DNA of 64,000 nucleotides from Mesorhizobium sp. B2-7-2. GTDB taxonomy: Bacteria; Pseudomonadota; Alphaproteobacteria; Rhizobiales; Rhizobiaceae. The notes under the pieces are model-generated. The model saw nothing but the letters and a program-made list of their open reading frames with translations. It was not told the DNA's origin and ran no database searches. Position numbers and translations under genes: made by a program. The stretch is from positions 434,001 through 498,000 of the forward strand of contig NZ_VFTZ01000001.1 of assembly GCF_006440775.1 (NCBI RefSeq), given 5' to 3'. This document shows, piece after piece, positions 9,160 through 19,272 of the stretch. Numbering within the stretch: the first letter of the stretch is position 1; each line of letters begins with the position of its first letter.

Positions 9160-10407
9160 TCAGGTAACAGTTGTTTTGACGGCAAAGCGCGCGTCTTGCC
9201 AGATGCCAGTGCGCAGGATGTCCTCCAGCACCTCGACCGCATTCCAGACATCGCGGTAACCGACATAAAGCGGCGTGAAGCCGAAACGAATGGTGGATGG
9301 CGCGCGGAAATCGCCGATCACGCCGCGCTCGATCAGGGCGCGCATCACCTGGTAGCCATTTGGATGGGCGAACGATACCTGGCTGCCGCGTTCTGCGCCT
9401 GAGCGCGGGCTCTCCAACTCAAGACCGATGCCGCCGCATCTGGCCTCGACAAGCCGGATGAACAGGTCCGTCAGCGCGACGCTTTTTCTCCGCACGGCCC
9501 TCATGTCGACGTCGTTCCAGAGATCCAGCGCGCCTTTCAGCGCGCGCATCGACAGCACCGGCTGCGTTCCGCACAGGAACCGCCGGATGCCAGTGCCCGC
9601 GGCATAGCCCTGCTCGAACGCGAAAGGCCGGGCATGGCCCCACCAGCCGCTGAGCGGCTGGCGAATGTCGCCGTGGTGGCGGCTCGCGGCGTAGATGAAG
9701 GCCGGCGAGCCCGGCCCGCCATTGAGATACTTGTAGGTGCAGCCGATGGCGAAATCGGCACTCGAGCCGTCGAGATCCACCGGCAGCGCACCCGCCGTGT
9801 GGCAGAGGTCCCAGACGATCAGCGCCCCGGCATCGTGGGCCTTGCGGGTGAGCGCCGCCATGTCGCGCAGCCGGCCGGATTTGTAGTTGACGTGGTTGAC
9901 CAGGATGACCGCGACGCGATCGTCGACCAGTTCCTCAATCGTCGGGGCATCGGCGCCTTCGAGCCGCAGCACCGTGCCGGGCCGCGTCGATGCGACCCCT
10001 TCCGCCATGTAGAGGTCGGTCGGAAAGCTGTCGGCCTCGGCAACGATCACAGAACGCTCGGGTCGCATCGCGAGCGCCGCATGCAGGACCTTGTAGATGT
10101 TGATCGAGGTCGTGTCGCAAACGACCGTCTGGCCGGGTTTCGCGCCGATCAGGCGCCCCAGCTGGTCGCCGAGCTCGATGGGCATATCGAACCAGCCGGC
10201 GGTGTTCCAGGCGCGGATGAGATCCCGCGCCCATTCCTGCCTCGCGGCAGTCTCGATCTCGTTGAAGACGTCGATCGAAGCTGCGCCCAACGAGTTGCCG
10301 TCGAGATATAGGACGCCTTCCGGCAAGACGAAGCGATCGCGTGTGGCGCGCAGCGGATCCGCGGCATCCATCGCCTCGACTTCGGCGAAATCAGGAATTC
10401 CCCTCAT
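9160..10407 (-). CDS. kynU: Kynureninase
   Basis: Kynureninase is a PLP enzyme that splits kynurenine to anthranilate and alanine. The 415-residue product has the N-terminal YLDGNSLG motif (residues 34-41), the aspartate and histidine that contact PLP in VWDLCHTAG (Asp200, His203), and the Schiff-base lysine in CTYKYLNGGPG (Lys226). The frame is open 264 bases further upstream, but MRGIPDFAEVEAMD is the expected N-terminus and 10407 was chosen. The gene heads a two-gene minus-strand unit with the formamidase-like hydrolase. The product anthranilate can enter TrpD. Confidence 0.95.
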   Translation of the reverse strand: MRGIPDFAEVEAMDAADPLRATRDRFVLPEGVLYLDGNSLGAASIDVFNEIETAARQEWARDLIRAWNTAGWFDMPIELGDQLGRLIGAKPGQTVVCDTTSINIYKVLHAALAMRPERSVIVAEADSFPTDLYMAEGVASTRPGTVLRLEGADAPTIEELVDDRVAVILVNHVNYKSGRLRDMAALTRKAHDAGALIVWDLCHTAGALPVDLDGSSADFAIGCTYKYLNGGPGSPAFIYAASRHHGDIRQPLSGWWGHARPFAFEQGYAAGTGIRRFLCGTQPVLSMRALKGALDLWNDVDMRAVRRKSVALTDLFIRLVEARCGGIGLELESPRSGAERGSQVSFAHPNGYQVMRALIERGVIGDFRAPSTIRFGFTPLYVGYRDVWNAVEVLEDILRTGIWQDARFAVKTTVT

Positions 10408-10839
10408 TGTGCTGCCGCCTCCATTTCGATCTGGCCAAGGGGGTTGTCTCACCACCGTCGGCGGCAGGGCAAGAACCTTTGGTCCCATGTTAGCTGGTCC
10501 ATAGACGACGAAGACTGCGGACCGGAACTTCACCAAGGTTGGCATTTTGGGTTCGTTTCGTTCACGGTGCGGCACGCTTGCGCAGGAACCGACGTGGTCC
10601 CATGCGCGGCTTCGTGATGGCGTCGGCTCTTGATTCAGCTTAAGGAGGCTCCAAAATCCGAGCGGAATCAACGCCGCTACCCCAGCCGGGCGGCCAGGGC
10701 ATCACCGGATGCGACATTGTTTCGGCCGCCTTAACAAATTCACTAAACTTTAAACGGTTGCGGAACACAACTGGAACAGATAGTGTTTGTTCTGGGTTTG
10801 TTTTTCTGATTCTGGTTTCAGAACCCGTGGGGGCCGCCG
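10408..10839. other. Divergent control region between kynU and lexA
   Basis: This region of 432 bases holds the starts of two divergent units. The lexA side (10740-10839) has the SOS box and promoter listed separately. On the kynU side no clear -35/-10 pair or regulator site was recognised. The in-frame extension of kynU into this region (to 10671) has no family similarity and is probably non-coding. Confidence 0.5.
10763..10777 (+). promoter_or_regulatory. SOS box (LexA operator) of lexA
   Basis: GAAC-ACAACTG-GAAC is a perfect copy of the alphaproteobacterial LexA site GAAC-N7-GAAC. It lies about 65 bases before the lexA start, between a TTGCGG hexamer (10758-10763) and ATAGTG (10780-10785), where a bound repressor would block the promoter. 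A second, imperfect half-site pair GTTC-N7-GTTT is at 10789-10803. This predicts that LexA represses its own gene. Confidence 0.85.
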
Positions 10840-11574
10840 ATGCTGACGCGCAAACAACATGAACTCCTGATGTTCATCCATGAACGCCTGAAGGAGAGCG
10901 GGATTCCTCCATCATTCGATGAGATGAAGGAGGCGCTCGACCTTGCCTCCAAGTCCGGCATCCACCGGCTGATCACGGCGCTGGAAGAACGCGGCTTCAT
11001 TCGCCGGCTGCCGAACCGGGCGCGCGCGCTGGAAGTGCTGCGCCTGCCCGACTCGATCGCGCCTGGCTTGAATGCCGCGAAGAAGTTTTCGCCGAGCGTC
11101 ATCCAGGGCGGCCAAGGCAATCTCAGTCGCCAGGTCAAGCCGACGACGCCATCGCGCACCCCGACGCCAAGCAATGACGACGAGGCCGCGGCGGCCGTAT
11201 CCATTCCGGTGATGGGCCGCATCGCCGCCGGCGTGCCGATTGACGCCATCCAGCACCAGACGCATTCGATCTCGGTGCCGCCGGACATGATCATGGGCGG
11301 CGAGCATTACGCGTTGGAGGTCAAGGGCGACTCGATGATCGAGGCCGGCATCTTCGACGGCGATACCGTCATCATCCGCAATGCCAACACGGCAAGCCCG
11401 GGCGAGATCGTGGTGGCGCTGGTCGACGATGAGGAGGCGACGCTTAAGCGTTTCCGTCGCAAGGGTGCCTCGATCGCGCTCGAGGCCGCAAACCCGGCCT
11501 ATGAGACCCGGATATTCGGACCGGACCGGGTCAAGGTTCAGGGAAAGCTCGTCGGACTTATCCGCCGCTATTGA
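10840..11574 (+). CDS. lexA: LexA repressor
   Basis: LexA represses DNA-damage genes and cleaves itself when RecA is activated. The 244-residue product has the winged helix-turn-helix at residues 1-65 ([17 protein letters not shown]...[16 protein letters not shown]). The self-cleavage bond is Ala130-Gly131 in RIAAGVP, the nucleophile is Ser165 in GDSMIEAG, and the general base is Lys203 in ATLKRF. The linker (about 70-120) is longer than in E. coli LexA (202 residues), as is usual in rhizobia. It is a single gene, convergent with comEC, and has its own SOS box. Confidence 0.97.
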   Translation: MLTRKQHELLMFIHERLKESGIPPSFDEMKEALDLASKSGIHRLITALEERGFIRRLPNRARALEVLRLPDSIAPGLNAAKKFSPSVIQGGQGNLSRQVKPTTPSRTPTPSNDDEAAAAVSIPVMGRIAAGVPIDAIQHQTHSISVPPDMIMGGEHYALEVKGDSMIEAGIFDGDTVIIRNANTASPGEIVVALVDDEEATLKRFRRKGASIALEAANPAYETRIFGPDRVKVQGKLVGLIRRY

Positions 11575-11610
11575 GCAGAACTGCCCGGCCTTCTTCGCCC
11601 GGACGACAAT

Positions 11611-14076
11611 CTATTGGGCCGGTTCGGCGGCTGGTTTTTCCGGCTGCTTATAGGGCGCCAGTCCCCTCGCCTCGCGCGTGTATTTCCGCTGCTCGTGCCA
11701 GGGCCGGTATGGTTCTACGACTGCGTAGCGGACGGTGGGCCGCGCGGTTGCCGATTGCGGATCGAAGAAAACGGCGGCGCTGCCGTCGCGCGCCAGCTGC
11801 CGCTTGGTAACGACGAGCATACGCGGATCGCGGCATGGGTTATAGGCCGTGGCGTCGTTGATGACGATGAGGTCGGCGAAACCGCAGGCCGGCCGGGCGG
11901 CGTCGCGGGTCTCGGCGAGCGCGACGATCGCGCCGGAAGGATGCCGGCCGATGCAGAGATCGCCGCTGCAGTAGAAGGGCGAGCCGGGCGGCAGGTCGAC
12001 GGGATCGGCAATGTCCAGCGTATCTTTGGCGAACCTTTCCGGCGGCACGATATCCTCGGATTTCAGCGCCCGTTTCCAGTTGTCGGTGGTGAACTCGTTG
12101 GAGCGTTCGCGATTGACGGCAAGCTCGTCGCCGCCGATCGGCATCGCCACCAGATGCGCGTCCTCGGAAATGAGCACATCCGGTGTGCGGACGTGCGGAA
12201 TGGCCAGCAGCGCGGCGAGCGCGAAGGGAACGGCGGCAAGCCTCAGCCAGGTGGTGGCCATTGTCGCGACGACCAGCGCGACCGTCGCCAGCAGCACCGA
12301 CTGGATCGAGATCAGCCCCACGGCATCGACAGGCGAGCGCTCGGAAATCCATGCCGAGATGGCGATCATCGCCGTCAGGCCCTTGCCCATCACGTAGAGG
12401 AGCGGACCGTCGACGCCGAAGGGCATGGCCAGCGCACTCAGCACGGCGAACGGCATGACGACCAGTGAGACGATCGGCATGACCGCCAGATTGGCCAGCA
12501 GGCTGAGCGGCGACACCCGCTGGAAGTGCCAGATGGCAAACAGCAATGTCGCGCTGCCCGCGATGAGCGACGTCACAGCGGCGCCACCCGCTCCAATCGC
12601 CAGTTTTCGCGATACGAACTCGAGAAACGAACGCTTTGCCGGCGGCGCGGTCGTTTTGCCGGCACGATAGTCGGCAAAGCCGGCATAGGCGCCGACCAGG
12701 GCGGCGGTGGCAGCGAAGGACATCTGGAAGCTCGGGCCGACCACTTCGTGCGGCGAGACCAGGATGACGGCGATGGCAGAGATCGCCAGGTTGCGCATGG
12801 TCAGCGCCGCGCGGTCGAAAAGCACTGCGACCAGCATAACGCCAAGCATGATGAAGCTTCGCTCGGCCGCCACCACGATGCCGGAGATCACGAGGTAGGC
12901 GGCGATCGACGCCAGCGCGATGCCAGCGGCATATTTCTTCACCGGCCGGCGCGACGAGAAATCCGGAAACAGCGCGAAGGCGCCGCGCAGCAGGACCATG
13001 ATCGTGCCGGCGACCAGCGCCATATGCAGGCCGGAGATCGAAATGATGTGGTAGATGCCGGTGCGCCGCATCGACTCGTTGATGGCTTCCGGAATGCCGG
13101 CACGAACGCCGACGATCAGCGCCGCCGCGATCTCGCCCTCGGAACCGCCGATGCTGCTCCTGATGTGGTCGGCAATCCCCTCGCGAGCATTTTCTATGGC
13201 CGATGCCATGCGCGCGCCGAAGGGCACCTCCGTTGGCGCGCTCGGGGTCGACGCGACAAGTTTCGGATCGCCCAGGAAAAAGCCACTGGCGCCGATACCG
13301 GCAAAATAGCTGTCGAAGGAAAAGTCGTAGCTGTCAGGCCGAACCGGACCTGTCGGCGGCAGCAGCTTGGCATAGCCGGTCAGCATCGACCCGGCCGTCA
13401 TGCCGGACGGGATCCTGCGCGCCGACAGCCTGATGCGGTCCGGCGCGTAGCGCAGCTTCGGACGCTCCGTGGATATGAGATCTATGGTGAGCCGGACACG
13501 GCCGTTGGCCATCGCCTCGGCGGTGACGAGGCGGCCCGTCAGCCGCGTCTGGATTTCGGAACCCAGCATCGGGGTCGCCATCCGCCAGGTCTCCACCTTG
13601 GCTGCGAGAAAGCCCAAGGCGCAGAAAAGCGTCACCATGAAGAGAAGATGCGTTCTCTGCCAGGAGCGCGACACCGCCGCGCAGACCGCCATCAGGGCTA
13701 CCGCCGCAAGCGGCCTGTAGAGATCCGGCTCGGCGCTCAGCGAGAAGTAACAGATCACGCCGGCTGCCAGGAACACCGGCACCAGCAGAAAGCCGACGCC
13801 ACGGTCGAGCTCGGTGGTGGCGGCGACCGCAACGCTTCGGCGCAGAGCAGGAAGCGAAACGCGGCCAAGCTGTCTGCGGATCCGGCCGACATTGGCTGTC
13901 GGCGATGCTGGCGGTAACGTGCCGCCGCCAGGCGGCAGAAGCTCAGCTGGCGGACGCGGCGCCCGAAGCGAAAGCGGCGCTTCCTCAGCGGGCACGGCAT
14001 GAGCAAACATCAGGCGTTCGCTGACGCCTGCTGTCGTTCCCCCGCCCTCCTCCGCGCCCCGGCCACGTCCAGCCAT
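11611..14076 (-). CDS. comEC: ComEC/Rec2-family DNA-uptake channel protein
   Basis: ComEC proteins form the inner-membrane channel for single-stranded DNA in natural transformation. The 821-residue product has N-terminal membrane helices, a DUF4131/OB-like domain (about residues 150-290), and the competence domain with the hallmark [15 protein letters not shown] (about 335-350) followed by many membrane helices to about residue 640. The soluble C-terminal part (about 640-800) has no HxHxDH metallo-beta-lactamase motif. The start is uncertain: ATG 14076 gives the longest product, and ATG 14010 is an alternative. The gene is divergent from gltX. Whether the host is transformable cannot be told from this. 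Confidence 0.88.
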   Translation of the reverse strand: MAGRGRGAEEGGGTTAGVSERLMFAHAVPAEEAPLSLRAPRPPAELLPPGGGTLPPASPTANVGRIRRQLGRVSLPALRRSVAVAATTELDRGVGFLLVPVFLAAGVICYFSLSAEPDLYRPLAAVALMAVCAAVSRSWQRTHLLFMVTLFCALGFLAAKVETWRMATPMLGSEIQTRLTGRLVTAEAMANGRVRLTIDLISTERPKLRYAPDRIRLSARRIPSGMTAGSMLTGYAKLLPPTGPVRPDSYDFSFDSYFAGIGASGFFLGDPKLVASTPSAPTEVPFGARMASAIENAREGIADHIRSSIGGSEGEIAAALIVGVRAGIPEAINESMRRTGIYHIISISGLHMALVAGTIMVLLRGAFALFPDFSSRRPVKKYAAGIALASIAAYLVISGIVVAAERSFIMLGVMLVAVLFDRAALTMRNLAISAIAVILVSPHEVVGPSFQMSFAATAALVGAYAGFADYRAGKTTAPPAKRSFLEFVSRKLAIGAGGAAVTSLIAGSATLLFAIWHFQRVSPLSLLANLAVMPIVSLVVMPFAVLSALAMPFGVDGPLLYVMGKGLTAMIAISAWISERSPVDAVGLISIQSVLLATVALVVATMATTWLRLAAVPFALAALLAIPHVRTPDVLISEDAHLVAMPIGGDELAVNRERSNEFTTDNWKRALKSEDIVPPERFAKDTLDIADPVDLPPGSPFYCSGDLCIGRHPSGAIVALAETRDAARPACGFADLIVINDATAYNPCRDPRMLVVTKRQLARDGSAAVFFDPQSATARPTVRYAVVEPYRPWHEQRKYTREARGLAPYKQPEKPAAEPAQ

Positions 14077-14178
14077 CGGGTCTGCCCCTTGCGCCCCAGA
14101 CCGCCTATGCTACATGAACGCCGGTCGCGTGGAAGTCTGCGCGAAACATGCATTTTTCAGCGCTTCCTCGAGAGTTCC

Positions 14179-15603
14179 ATGTCCGACAAGGTCGTCACCC
14201 GTTTTGCCCCCTCGCCTACAGGCTACCTGCATATCGGCGGGGCGCGCACGGCGCTGTTCAACTGGCTCTATGCCAGGCACACTGGCGGCACGATGCTGCT
14301 GCGCATCGAGGATACCGATCGCGAGCGCTCCACCGAAGCTGCCACGGCTGCCATTCTCGACGGGCTGACCTGGCTTGGCCTCTCCTGGGATGGCGACGCC
14401 GTCTCGCAGTTCGAGCGCGTGCCGCGTCATCGCGAGGTGGCGGAGGAGCTCGTGCGCATGGGCAAGGCCTATTACAGCTACGAGACGCCGGCGGAGCTCG
14501 AGGCGATGCGCGAAGCCGCACGTGCCAAGGGCCTGCCGCCGCGTTACAACGGCCATTGGCGCGACCGCGGCCCCTCCGAGGCGCCGGCAGGCGTCAAGGG
14601 CGCGATCCGCATCAAGGCGCCGACCGAGGGCGTGACGATCGTCAACGACCGCGTGCAGGGCGAGGTGCGCTTCCCCAACAAGGATCTCGACGACTTCATC
14701 ATCCTGCGCTCCGATGGCGTCCCGACCTACATGCATGCCGTCGTCGTCGACGATCACGACATGGGCGTCACCCACATCATCCGCGGCGACGATCACCTGA
14801 CCAATGCCGCGCGCCAGACGGTGATCTACAACGCCATGGGCTGGGACGTGCCGTCGATGTCGCACATCCCGCTGATCCACGGCGCCGACGGCGCCAAGCT
14901 GTCGAAGCGGCATGGCGCGCTCGGCGTCGAGGCATATCGCGCCATGGGCTACCTGCCCGAGGCTCTGCTCAACTATCTGGCCAGGCTCGGCTGGAGCCAT
15001 GGCGACGACGAGGTGATGTCGATTAAGGACATGATCGCCTGGTTCGACATCGGCGACGTCAACAAGGGTGCGGCCCGCTTCGACTTCGCCAAGCTCGAGG
15101 CACTGAACGGCGTCCATATGCGCAAGATGGACGACCGGGCGCTGTTCGACATCTTCGTCGCCACCTTGCCTTATCTCGAAGGCGGCCCGGCGCTCGCGGC
15201 AAAGCTCGATGACAGGCGCAAGGCGCAACTGCTTGCCGCCATGCCCGGCCTAAAGGAGCGGGCGAAAACTCTTGTGGAACTGGTCGACGGCGCGGCGTTT
15301 CTGTTCGTCGAGCGGCCGTTGCCGCTGGACGAGAAGGCGGCGGGCTTGCTCAACGCGGATGCGCGCGCGATTCTGCGCGGCGCGCATAGCGCATTGGCTT
15401 CTGTGCAGGGCGACTGGAACGCGACCTCGGCGGAGGCTTCGATCCGCGACTTCGCGCAGGCCGGCGGGCACAAGCTGGGCGCCGTGGCGCAGCCCCTGAG
15501 AGCCGCGCTGACTGGCCGCAGCACCTCGCCCGGAGTGTTCGACGTGCTTGCCGTGCTGGGCCGTCAGGAAAGCCTGGCGCGCATTGGAGATCAAATCGAT
15601 TAG
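14179..15603 (+). CDS. gltX: Glutamyl-tRNA synthetase
   Basis: GltX charges tRNA-Glu, and in many alphaproteobacteria also tRNA-Gln, which GatCAB then amidates. gatA and gatC are in this window. The 474-residue product has the class I signatures [15 protein letters not shown] (HIGH-type, residues 9-23) and AKLSKRHG (KMSKS-type, near residue 240), and an all-helical anticodon-binding domain at the C-terminus. ATG 14179 gives the standard [16 protein letters not shown]-terminus; the open frame upstream runs into the comEC start and was not used. Confidence 0.96.
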   Translation: MSDKVVTRFAPSPTGYLHIGGARTALFNWLYARHTGGTMLLRIEDTDRERSTEAATAAILDGLTWLGLSWDGDAVSQFERVPRHREVAEELVRMGKAYYSYETPAELEAMREAARAKGLPPRYNGHWRDRGPSEAPAGVKGAIRIKAPTEGVTIVNDRVQGEVRFPNKDLDDFIILRSDGVPTYMHAVVVDDHDMGVTHIIRGDDHLTNAARQTVIYNAMGWDVPSMSHIPLIHGADGAKLSKRHGALGVEAYRAMGYLPEALLNYLARLGWSHGDDEVMSIKDMIAWFDIGDVNKGAARFDFAKLEALNGVHMRKMDDRALFDIFVATLPYLEGGPALAAKLDDRRKAQLLAAMPGLKERAKTLVELVDGAAFLFVERPLPLDEKAAGLLNADARAILRGAHSALASVQGDWNATSAEASIRDFAQAGGHKLGAVAQPLRAALTGRSTSPGVFDVLAVLGRQESLARIGDQID

Positions 15604-15635
15604 GAGCGAGCTGGCCCAAGAAGATTGGCATTGAA

Positions 15636-15686
15636 AGGTGCGTTTCGCAGTGCAACATTGGGCTTGGCCCAATCTGGCACGCACCT
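15636..15686. terminator. Two-tier hairpin between gltX and gltA
   Basis: AGGTGCGT (15636-15643) pairs with ACGCACCT (15679-15686), and inside this ATTGGGC (15657-15663) pairs with GCCCAAT (15667-15673) around a TTG loop. The structure starts 33 bases after the gltX stop. No T-tract follows, so it may be a pause, processing or mRNA-end structure and not a canonical terminator. Confidence 0.45.
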
Positions 15687-15781
15687 CCTAAAATGCGGTG
15701 GCGAGTTCGCGCATTCCGGTGACTTCGACGTGTCGTTTGCAGGAATTGCCTTGCCGGCATGAGGAACAAAAGGAGTTGAGA

Positions 15782-17110
15782 ATGAGCGAAGCTGCGACAA
15801 AACCGGAACCGGGCAGCAAAACGCGCGAGTCGGCCGCCAGGCTCGAGCTCGCCGGCAAGACGCACGAATTGAAGGTGCGAAGCGGGACGGTCGGGCCGGA
15901 CGTCATCGACATCGGTTCGCTCTACAGCACCACTGGCGCCTTCACCTACGACCCCGGCTTCACCTCCACAGCGAGCTGCGAATCGGGGATCACCTTCATC
16001 GACGGCGATGCCGGTATCCTGCTGCATCGCGGCTTCCCGATCGATCAGCTCGCCGAGCATGGCGACTTCCTCGAGGTCTGCTATCTGCTGCTCTACGGCG
16101 AGTTGCCGACCAAGGCGCAGAAGGACGACTTCGATTATCGCGTGACGCGCCACACGATGGTGCATGAGCAGATGTCGCGCTTCTTCACCGGCTTCCGCCG
16201 CGACGCGCATCCGATGGCGGTGATGTGCGGCGTGGTCGGCGCGCTGTCGGCCTTCTATCACGACTCGACCGACATCTCGGACCCGTATCAGCGCATGGTC
16301 GCCTCGATGCGCCTGATTGCCAAGATGCCGACGATCGCGGCGATGGCCTATAAGTACCATATCGGCCAGCCCTTCATTTACCCAAAGAACGATCTCGGCT
16401 TCGCGGCCAACTTCCTGCACATGTGCTTTGCCGTGCCGTGCGAGGAATACAAGATCAATCCGGTGCTGGCGCGCGCCATGGACCGCATCTTCATCCTGCA
16501 CGCCGACCACGAGCAGAACGCTTCGACCTCGACCGTGCGCCTGGCCGGCTCGTCGGGCGCCAACCCGTTCGCCTGCATCGCCGCCGGCATAGCCTGTCTG
16601 TGGGGTCCGGCGCATGGCGGCGCCAACGAAGCGGCCCTCAACATGCTGGGCGAGATCGGCCATGTCGACCACATCCCCGAGTTCATCGCCCGCGCCAAGG
16701 ACAAGAACGACCCGTTCCGGCTGATGGGCTTCGGCCACCGCGTCTACAAGAACTACGATCCGCGCGCCAAGATCATGCAGAAGACCGCGCATGAGGTGCT
16801 GGGTGAGCTCGGCATCAAGGACGATCCTCTGCTCGACATCGCGATGGAGCTGGAAAAGATCGCGCTGACCGACGAGTACTTCATCGAAAAGAAGCTCTAC
16901 CCGAATGTCGACTTCTATTCCGGCATCACGCTGAAGGCGCTGGGCTTCCCCACCACCATGTTCACCGTGCTGTTCGCGGTCGCCCGCACCGTCGGCTGGA
17001 TCGCGCAGTGGAAGGAAATGATCGAGGATCCGCACCAGAAGATCGGCCGCCCGCGCCAGCTCTACACCGGCGCCACGGAACGCGATTACGTGCCGATTGC
17101 GAAAAGGTAA
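15782..17110 (+). CDS. gltA: Citrate synthase (type I/II hexameric family)
   Basis: Citrate synthase condenses acetyl-CoA and oxaloacetate at the entry to the TCA cycle. The 442-residue product has the active-site histidine regions [11 protein letters not shown] and [12 protein letters not shown], and the signature [14 protein letters not shown] with its catalytic histidine. The N-terminal 30 residues are a soluble extension common to Gram-negative GltA. A strong AGGAG lies seven bases before ATG 15782; the open frame before it has no such site. The stop lies three bases from an intergenic repeat element. Confidence 0.97.
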   Translation: MSEAATKPEPGSKTRESAARLELAGKTHELKVRSGTVGPDVIDIGSLYSTTGAFTYDPGFTSTASCESGITFIDGDAGILLHRGFPIDQLAEHGDFLEVCYLLLYGELPTKAQKDDFDYRVTRHTMVHEQMSRFFTGFRRDAHPMAVMCGVVGALSAFYHDSTDISDPYQRMVASMRLIAKMPTIAAMAYKYHIGQPFIYPKNDLGFAANFLHMCFAVPCEEYKINPVLARAMDRIFILHADHEQNASTSTVRLAGSSGANPFACIAAGIACLWGPAHGGANEAALNMLGEIGHVDHIPEFIARAKDKNDPFRLMGFGHRVYKNYDPRAKIMQKTAHEVLGELGIKDDPLLDIAMELEKIALTDEYFIEKKLYPNVDFYSGITLKALGFPTTMFTVLFAVARTVGWIAQWKEMIEDPHQKIGRPRQLYTGATERDYVPIAKR

Positions 17111-17112
17111 TT

Positions 17113-17202
17113 GAGCGAATAGCGAATAGGGAGTAGCGAATAGGGGAAACGGGCGAAGCCGACACAGCCCTATTCGCTATTCGCTACTCCCTATTCGCTC
17201 TC
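17113..17202. repeat. Inverted repeat element built from GCGAATA units
   Basis: The left arm (17113-17145) reads as GAGCGAATA, GCGAATAGGGAGTA, GCGAATAGGGG. The right arm (17168-17202) read on the minus strand is GAGAGCGAATAGGGAGTA, GCGAATA, GCGAATAGGG. The same units thus occur in opposite orientation and in shuffled order around a 22-base centre. The right arm contains the last codons and the TAG stop of lpxB. In RNA the arms can pair, so the element could end transcription of both convergent genes. Confidence 0.85.
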
Positions 17203-18365
17203 TTCACGCACCCCATCACCACCTCGGCGGCGATCTCGCCCGAGGGCCGCTCGGTCGCCATGCGCCGGGCAATCTCGGCAAAGCCCGCCTTTTGCCAGGC
17301 GCGCATGCCGGTGTCGGCAAACAGGGCTTCCAGCTGCCGCGCCAGGTTTTCCGGCCGGACATACTGATCGTAGAATTCCGGCACCAGCGCGCGATCGGAT
17401 ATCAAATTGGGCAGCAGCGCCGACCACGTCGTCACCATATGCTGCAGAAGCTGGCGCGCGATCGGGTCGAGCTTGTAGCAGGAGACCATCGGAACGCCTG
17501 CGAGCGCCAGTTCCAGCGAAACCGTTCCAGACGCGATTAACGCTACATCGGCCTTGCCAAAAGCCTGCCATTTACGCTCCGGCTCGGTGATGATTTCCGG
17601 CTTGTCGTCCCAGCTTGCGACCGAGGCCTTCACCAGCTCGGCGACATGCGGCACCGTCGGCAACAGCAAGCGCAGGCGGTGGCCGCGCTGGCGCAGCGCC
17701 GACATTGCCTTGCCGAAGGGTTCGATCAGCCGCCGCACCTCGCCGCGGCGTGAGCCGGGCAGCACCAGCACCGTCTTGACGCGGTCGTCGGCGAGGTCGC
17801 GCGGCTGGCTCTGCGCCTTGGCGGCGCCAAGCACGCCCGGATCCTGCGTCAACCGGTGGCCGACATAAGTGCCCGGCGGTCCGCCAAGACGAGCGAGCGC
17901 CTTCACCTCGAACGGCAGGATGCAGAGGATGTGATCGACATAGGGCTTCATCGCCACCGCCCTGCCCGGCCGCCAAGCCCAAACGCTCGGGCAGACATAA
18001 TGGACGATCGGGATGGCGGGTGCTGCCGCGCGCACCTTCTTCGCGACACGCAGCGAAAAGTCCGGACTATCGATGGTAACCAGGCAATCGGGCCGCTCGG
18101 CCGCGATCGTCGCCGCCGTCTGGCTGATGCGGCGCATCAGCCGCGGCAGGTCGCGCAGCACCGCGCTGAAGCCCATCAGCGCGATCTCGCCGCCGTCGAA
18201 GAGCGGGGTCAGCCCCAGTTGCTGCAGGTGGCGGCCGCCAATGCCGACGAGCTGCACCTCGCGGCCCGTCGTGCGTTCGAGCGCCCGCACGATGTCGGCG
18301 CCGAGCAGATCGCCGGATTCCTCGCCGGCGACGATAGCAAGCTTGAGCGGCTTGTCAGCGTCCAT
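17184..18365 (-). CDS. lpxB: Lipid-A-disaccharide synthase
   Basis: LpxB joins lipid X to UDP-2,3-diacylglucosamine to form the lipid A disaccharide at the inner membrane. The 393-residue product has the N-terminal KLAIVAGEESGDLLGA motif and the conserved YVCPSVWAWRPGRA and GSRRGEVRRL segments of this GT-B glycosyltransferase. ATG 18365 gives MDADKPLKLAIVAGEES and overlaps the lpxI stop by 11 bases. The last residues (RANRE) and the TAG stop are encoded within the GCGAATA repeat, which suggests that the repeat replaced the original 3' end. Confidence 0.95.
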   Translation of the reverse strand: MDADKPLKLAIVAGEESGDLLGADIVRALERTTGREVQLVGIGGRHLQQLGLTPLFDGGEIALMGFSAVLRDLPRLMRRISQTAATIAAERPDCLVTIDSPDFSLRVAKKVRAAAPAIPIVHYVCPSVWAWRPGRAVAMKPYVDHILCILPFEVKALARLGGPPGTYVGHRLTQDPGVLGAAKAQSQPRDLADDRVKTVLVLPGSRRGEVRRLIEPFGKAMSALRQRGHRLRLLLPTVPHVAELVKASVASWDDKPEIITEPERKWQAFGKADVALIASGTVSLELALAGVPMVSCYKLDPIARQLLQHMVTTWSALLPNLISDRALVPEFYDQYVRPENLARQLEALFADTGMRAWQKAGFAEIARRMATERPSGEIAAEVVMGCVKRANRE

Positions 18366-19272
18366 TAGCCAGCTCCCCATCGGCGATCTCCGTTGCGGGC
18401 AGACCGACGATGAACAGGCCGAGAGCATTGGCGCGCGCCAGCGTTTCCGGACTCTCGAGAATTAGAGAGTGGCCGGCTTCCAGCGCAATGCCGGCCAGCC
18501 CGGCGGCATGTGCGGCTTCGATCGTCTGCGGGCCGATGGAGGGCAAGTCGGCGCGCAGTTCCTGCCCGGGCTTGGCGCATTTGACCAGCACGCCTCGCGC
18601 CTTGCCGGCCAGCCTGCCATGGCCGCGCAATTCCCGCGTTCTGTCGAGCAGGCCGGCAGTGCCCTCGATGCCTTCCAGCGCGATGGCTCGACCTCCGACC
18701 GCAATCGCCGCCTGGCCGATGTCGAGCGCGCCAATGGCTTTGGCGGCGGCGCGCCCCGCTTTGATATCGCGCCAGTCGGATTGATTTGGATGAGCCGCCG
18801 TCAAGGTGCCTTCGCCAGCCGTCAGTTCGGGAACGACCTCATGCGCGCCGACCACCGCAATGCCCCGATCTTCAAGGCCTCGGGTCAACACCTTCAGCAA
18901 GCCGTCGTCGCCACGTCTCAGCGCTCTGATCACGGAAGGTATTATGGCCAGCAAGCCAAGTGTCGGTCGAACCTTGCTCAAACGCGGCCTGCGCTTGATT
19001 TCGCCGGCAAGAACGAGATGCGTGATCCCATTGCGCTTCAACAAGGCAAGCAGCAGGCCGATATCTTCCAGTGCCAGCGTCTCCCGCTCGTAGGCGGAAA
19101 AGTCCGCCTCGCGGTCGACCTCACCCTCAGCGATGATCACGAAGGGCACAAAACCTTGCTTGACCAAGCCATCAGCAACTTCGACGGGCAGGCTGCCTCC
19201 ACCGGCGATGATGCCGACCCTGGAGCCCGGCGCGAGTACGAGCCCTGCCTTGGCAGGCTCAGCCCTCGTCAT
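18355..19272 (-). CDS. lpxI: UDP-2,3-diacylglucosamine pyrophosphatase LpxI (DUF1009)
   Basis: LpxI hydrolyses UDP-2,3-diacylglucosamine to lipid X; it replaces LpxH in most alphaproteobacteria. The 305-residue product shows the N-terminal RVGIIAGGGSLPVEVAD, the KVRPTLG and RRGDDGLLKVL segments, and the C-terminal core with KCAKPGQELRADLPSIG and the ALEAGHSLILE region. ATG 19272 (MTRAEPAKAGL) was chosen; it overlaps the lpxA stop by 14 bases. It sits between lpxA and lpxB, the standard rhizobial place. Confidence 0.93.
   Translation of the reverse strand: MTRAEPAKAGLVLAPGSRVGIIAGGGSLPVEVADGLVKQGFVPFVIIAEGEVDREADFSAYERETLALEDIGLLLALLKRNGITHLVLAGEIKRRPRLSKVRPTLGLLAIIPSVIRALRRGDDGLLKVLTRGLEDRGIAVVGAHEVVPELTAGEGTLTAAHPNQSDWRDIKAGRAAAKAIGALDIGQAAIAVGGRAIALEGIEGTAGLLDRTRELRGHGRLAGKARGVLVKCAKPGQELRADLPSIGPQTIEAAHAAGLAGIALEAGHSLILESPETLARANALGLFIVGLPATEIADGELANGR

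Noticed and set aside
10408..10671. N-terminal extension of kynureninase by 88 residues
   Set aside because: The frame is open, but the added part has no similarity to kynureninases and would reach into the region upstream of the conserved MRGIPDF start.
12526..13917. A 463-codon plus-strand frame opposite comEC, rich in Arg, His and Gln
   Set aside because: Composition is that of a shadow frame, and comEC on the other strand carries the family hallmark [11 protein letters not shown].
15350..17035. A 561-codon minus-strand frame opposite gltA
   Set aside because: It is antisense to a fully conserved citrate synthase and to the gltX-gltA spacer, with no recognisable domain.
17113..17202. GCGAATA units as a CRISPR-like array
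   Set aside because: Units are short, directly joined, occur on both strands and have no spacers; no cas gene is near.
18013..18465. Plus-strand frames opposite lpxB and lpxI
   Set aside because: They are shadows of the conserved lipid A genes.
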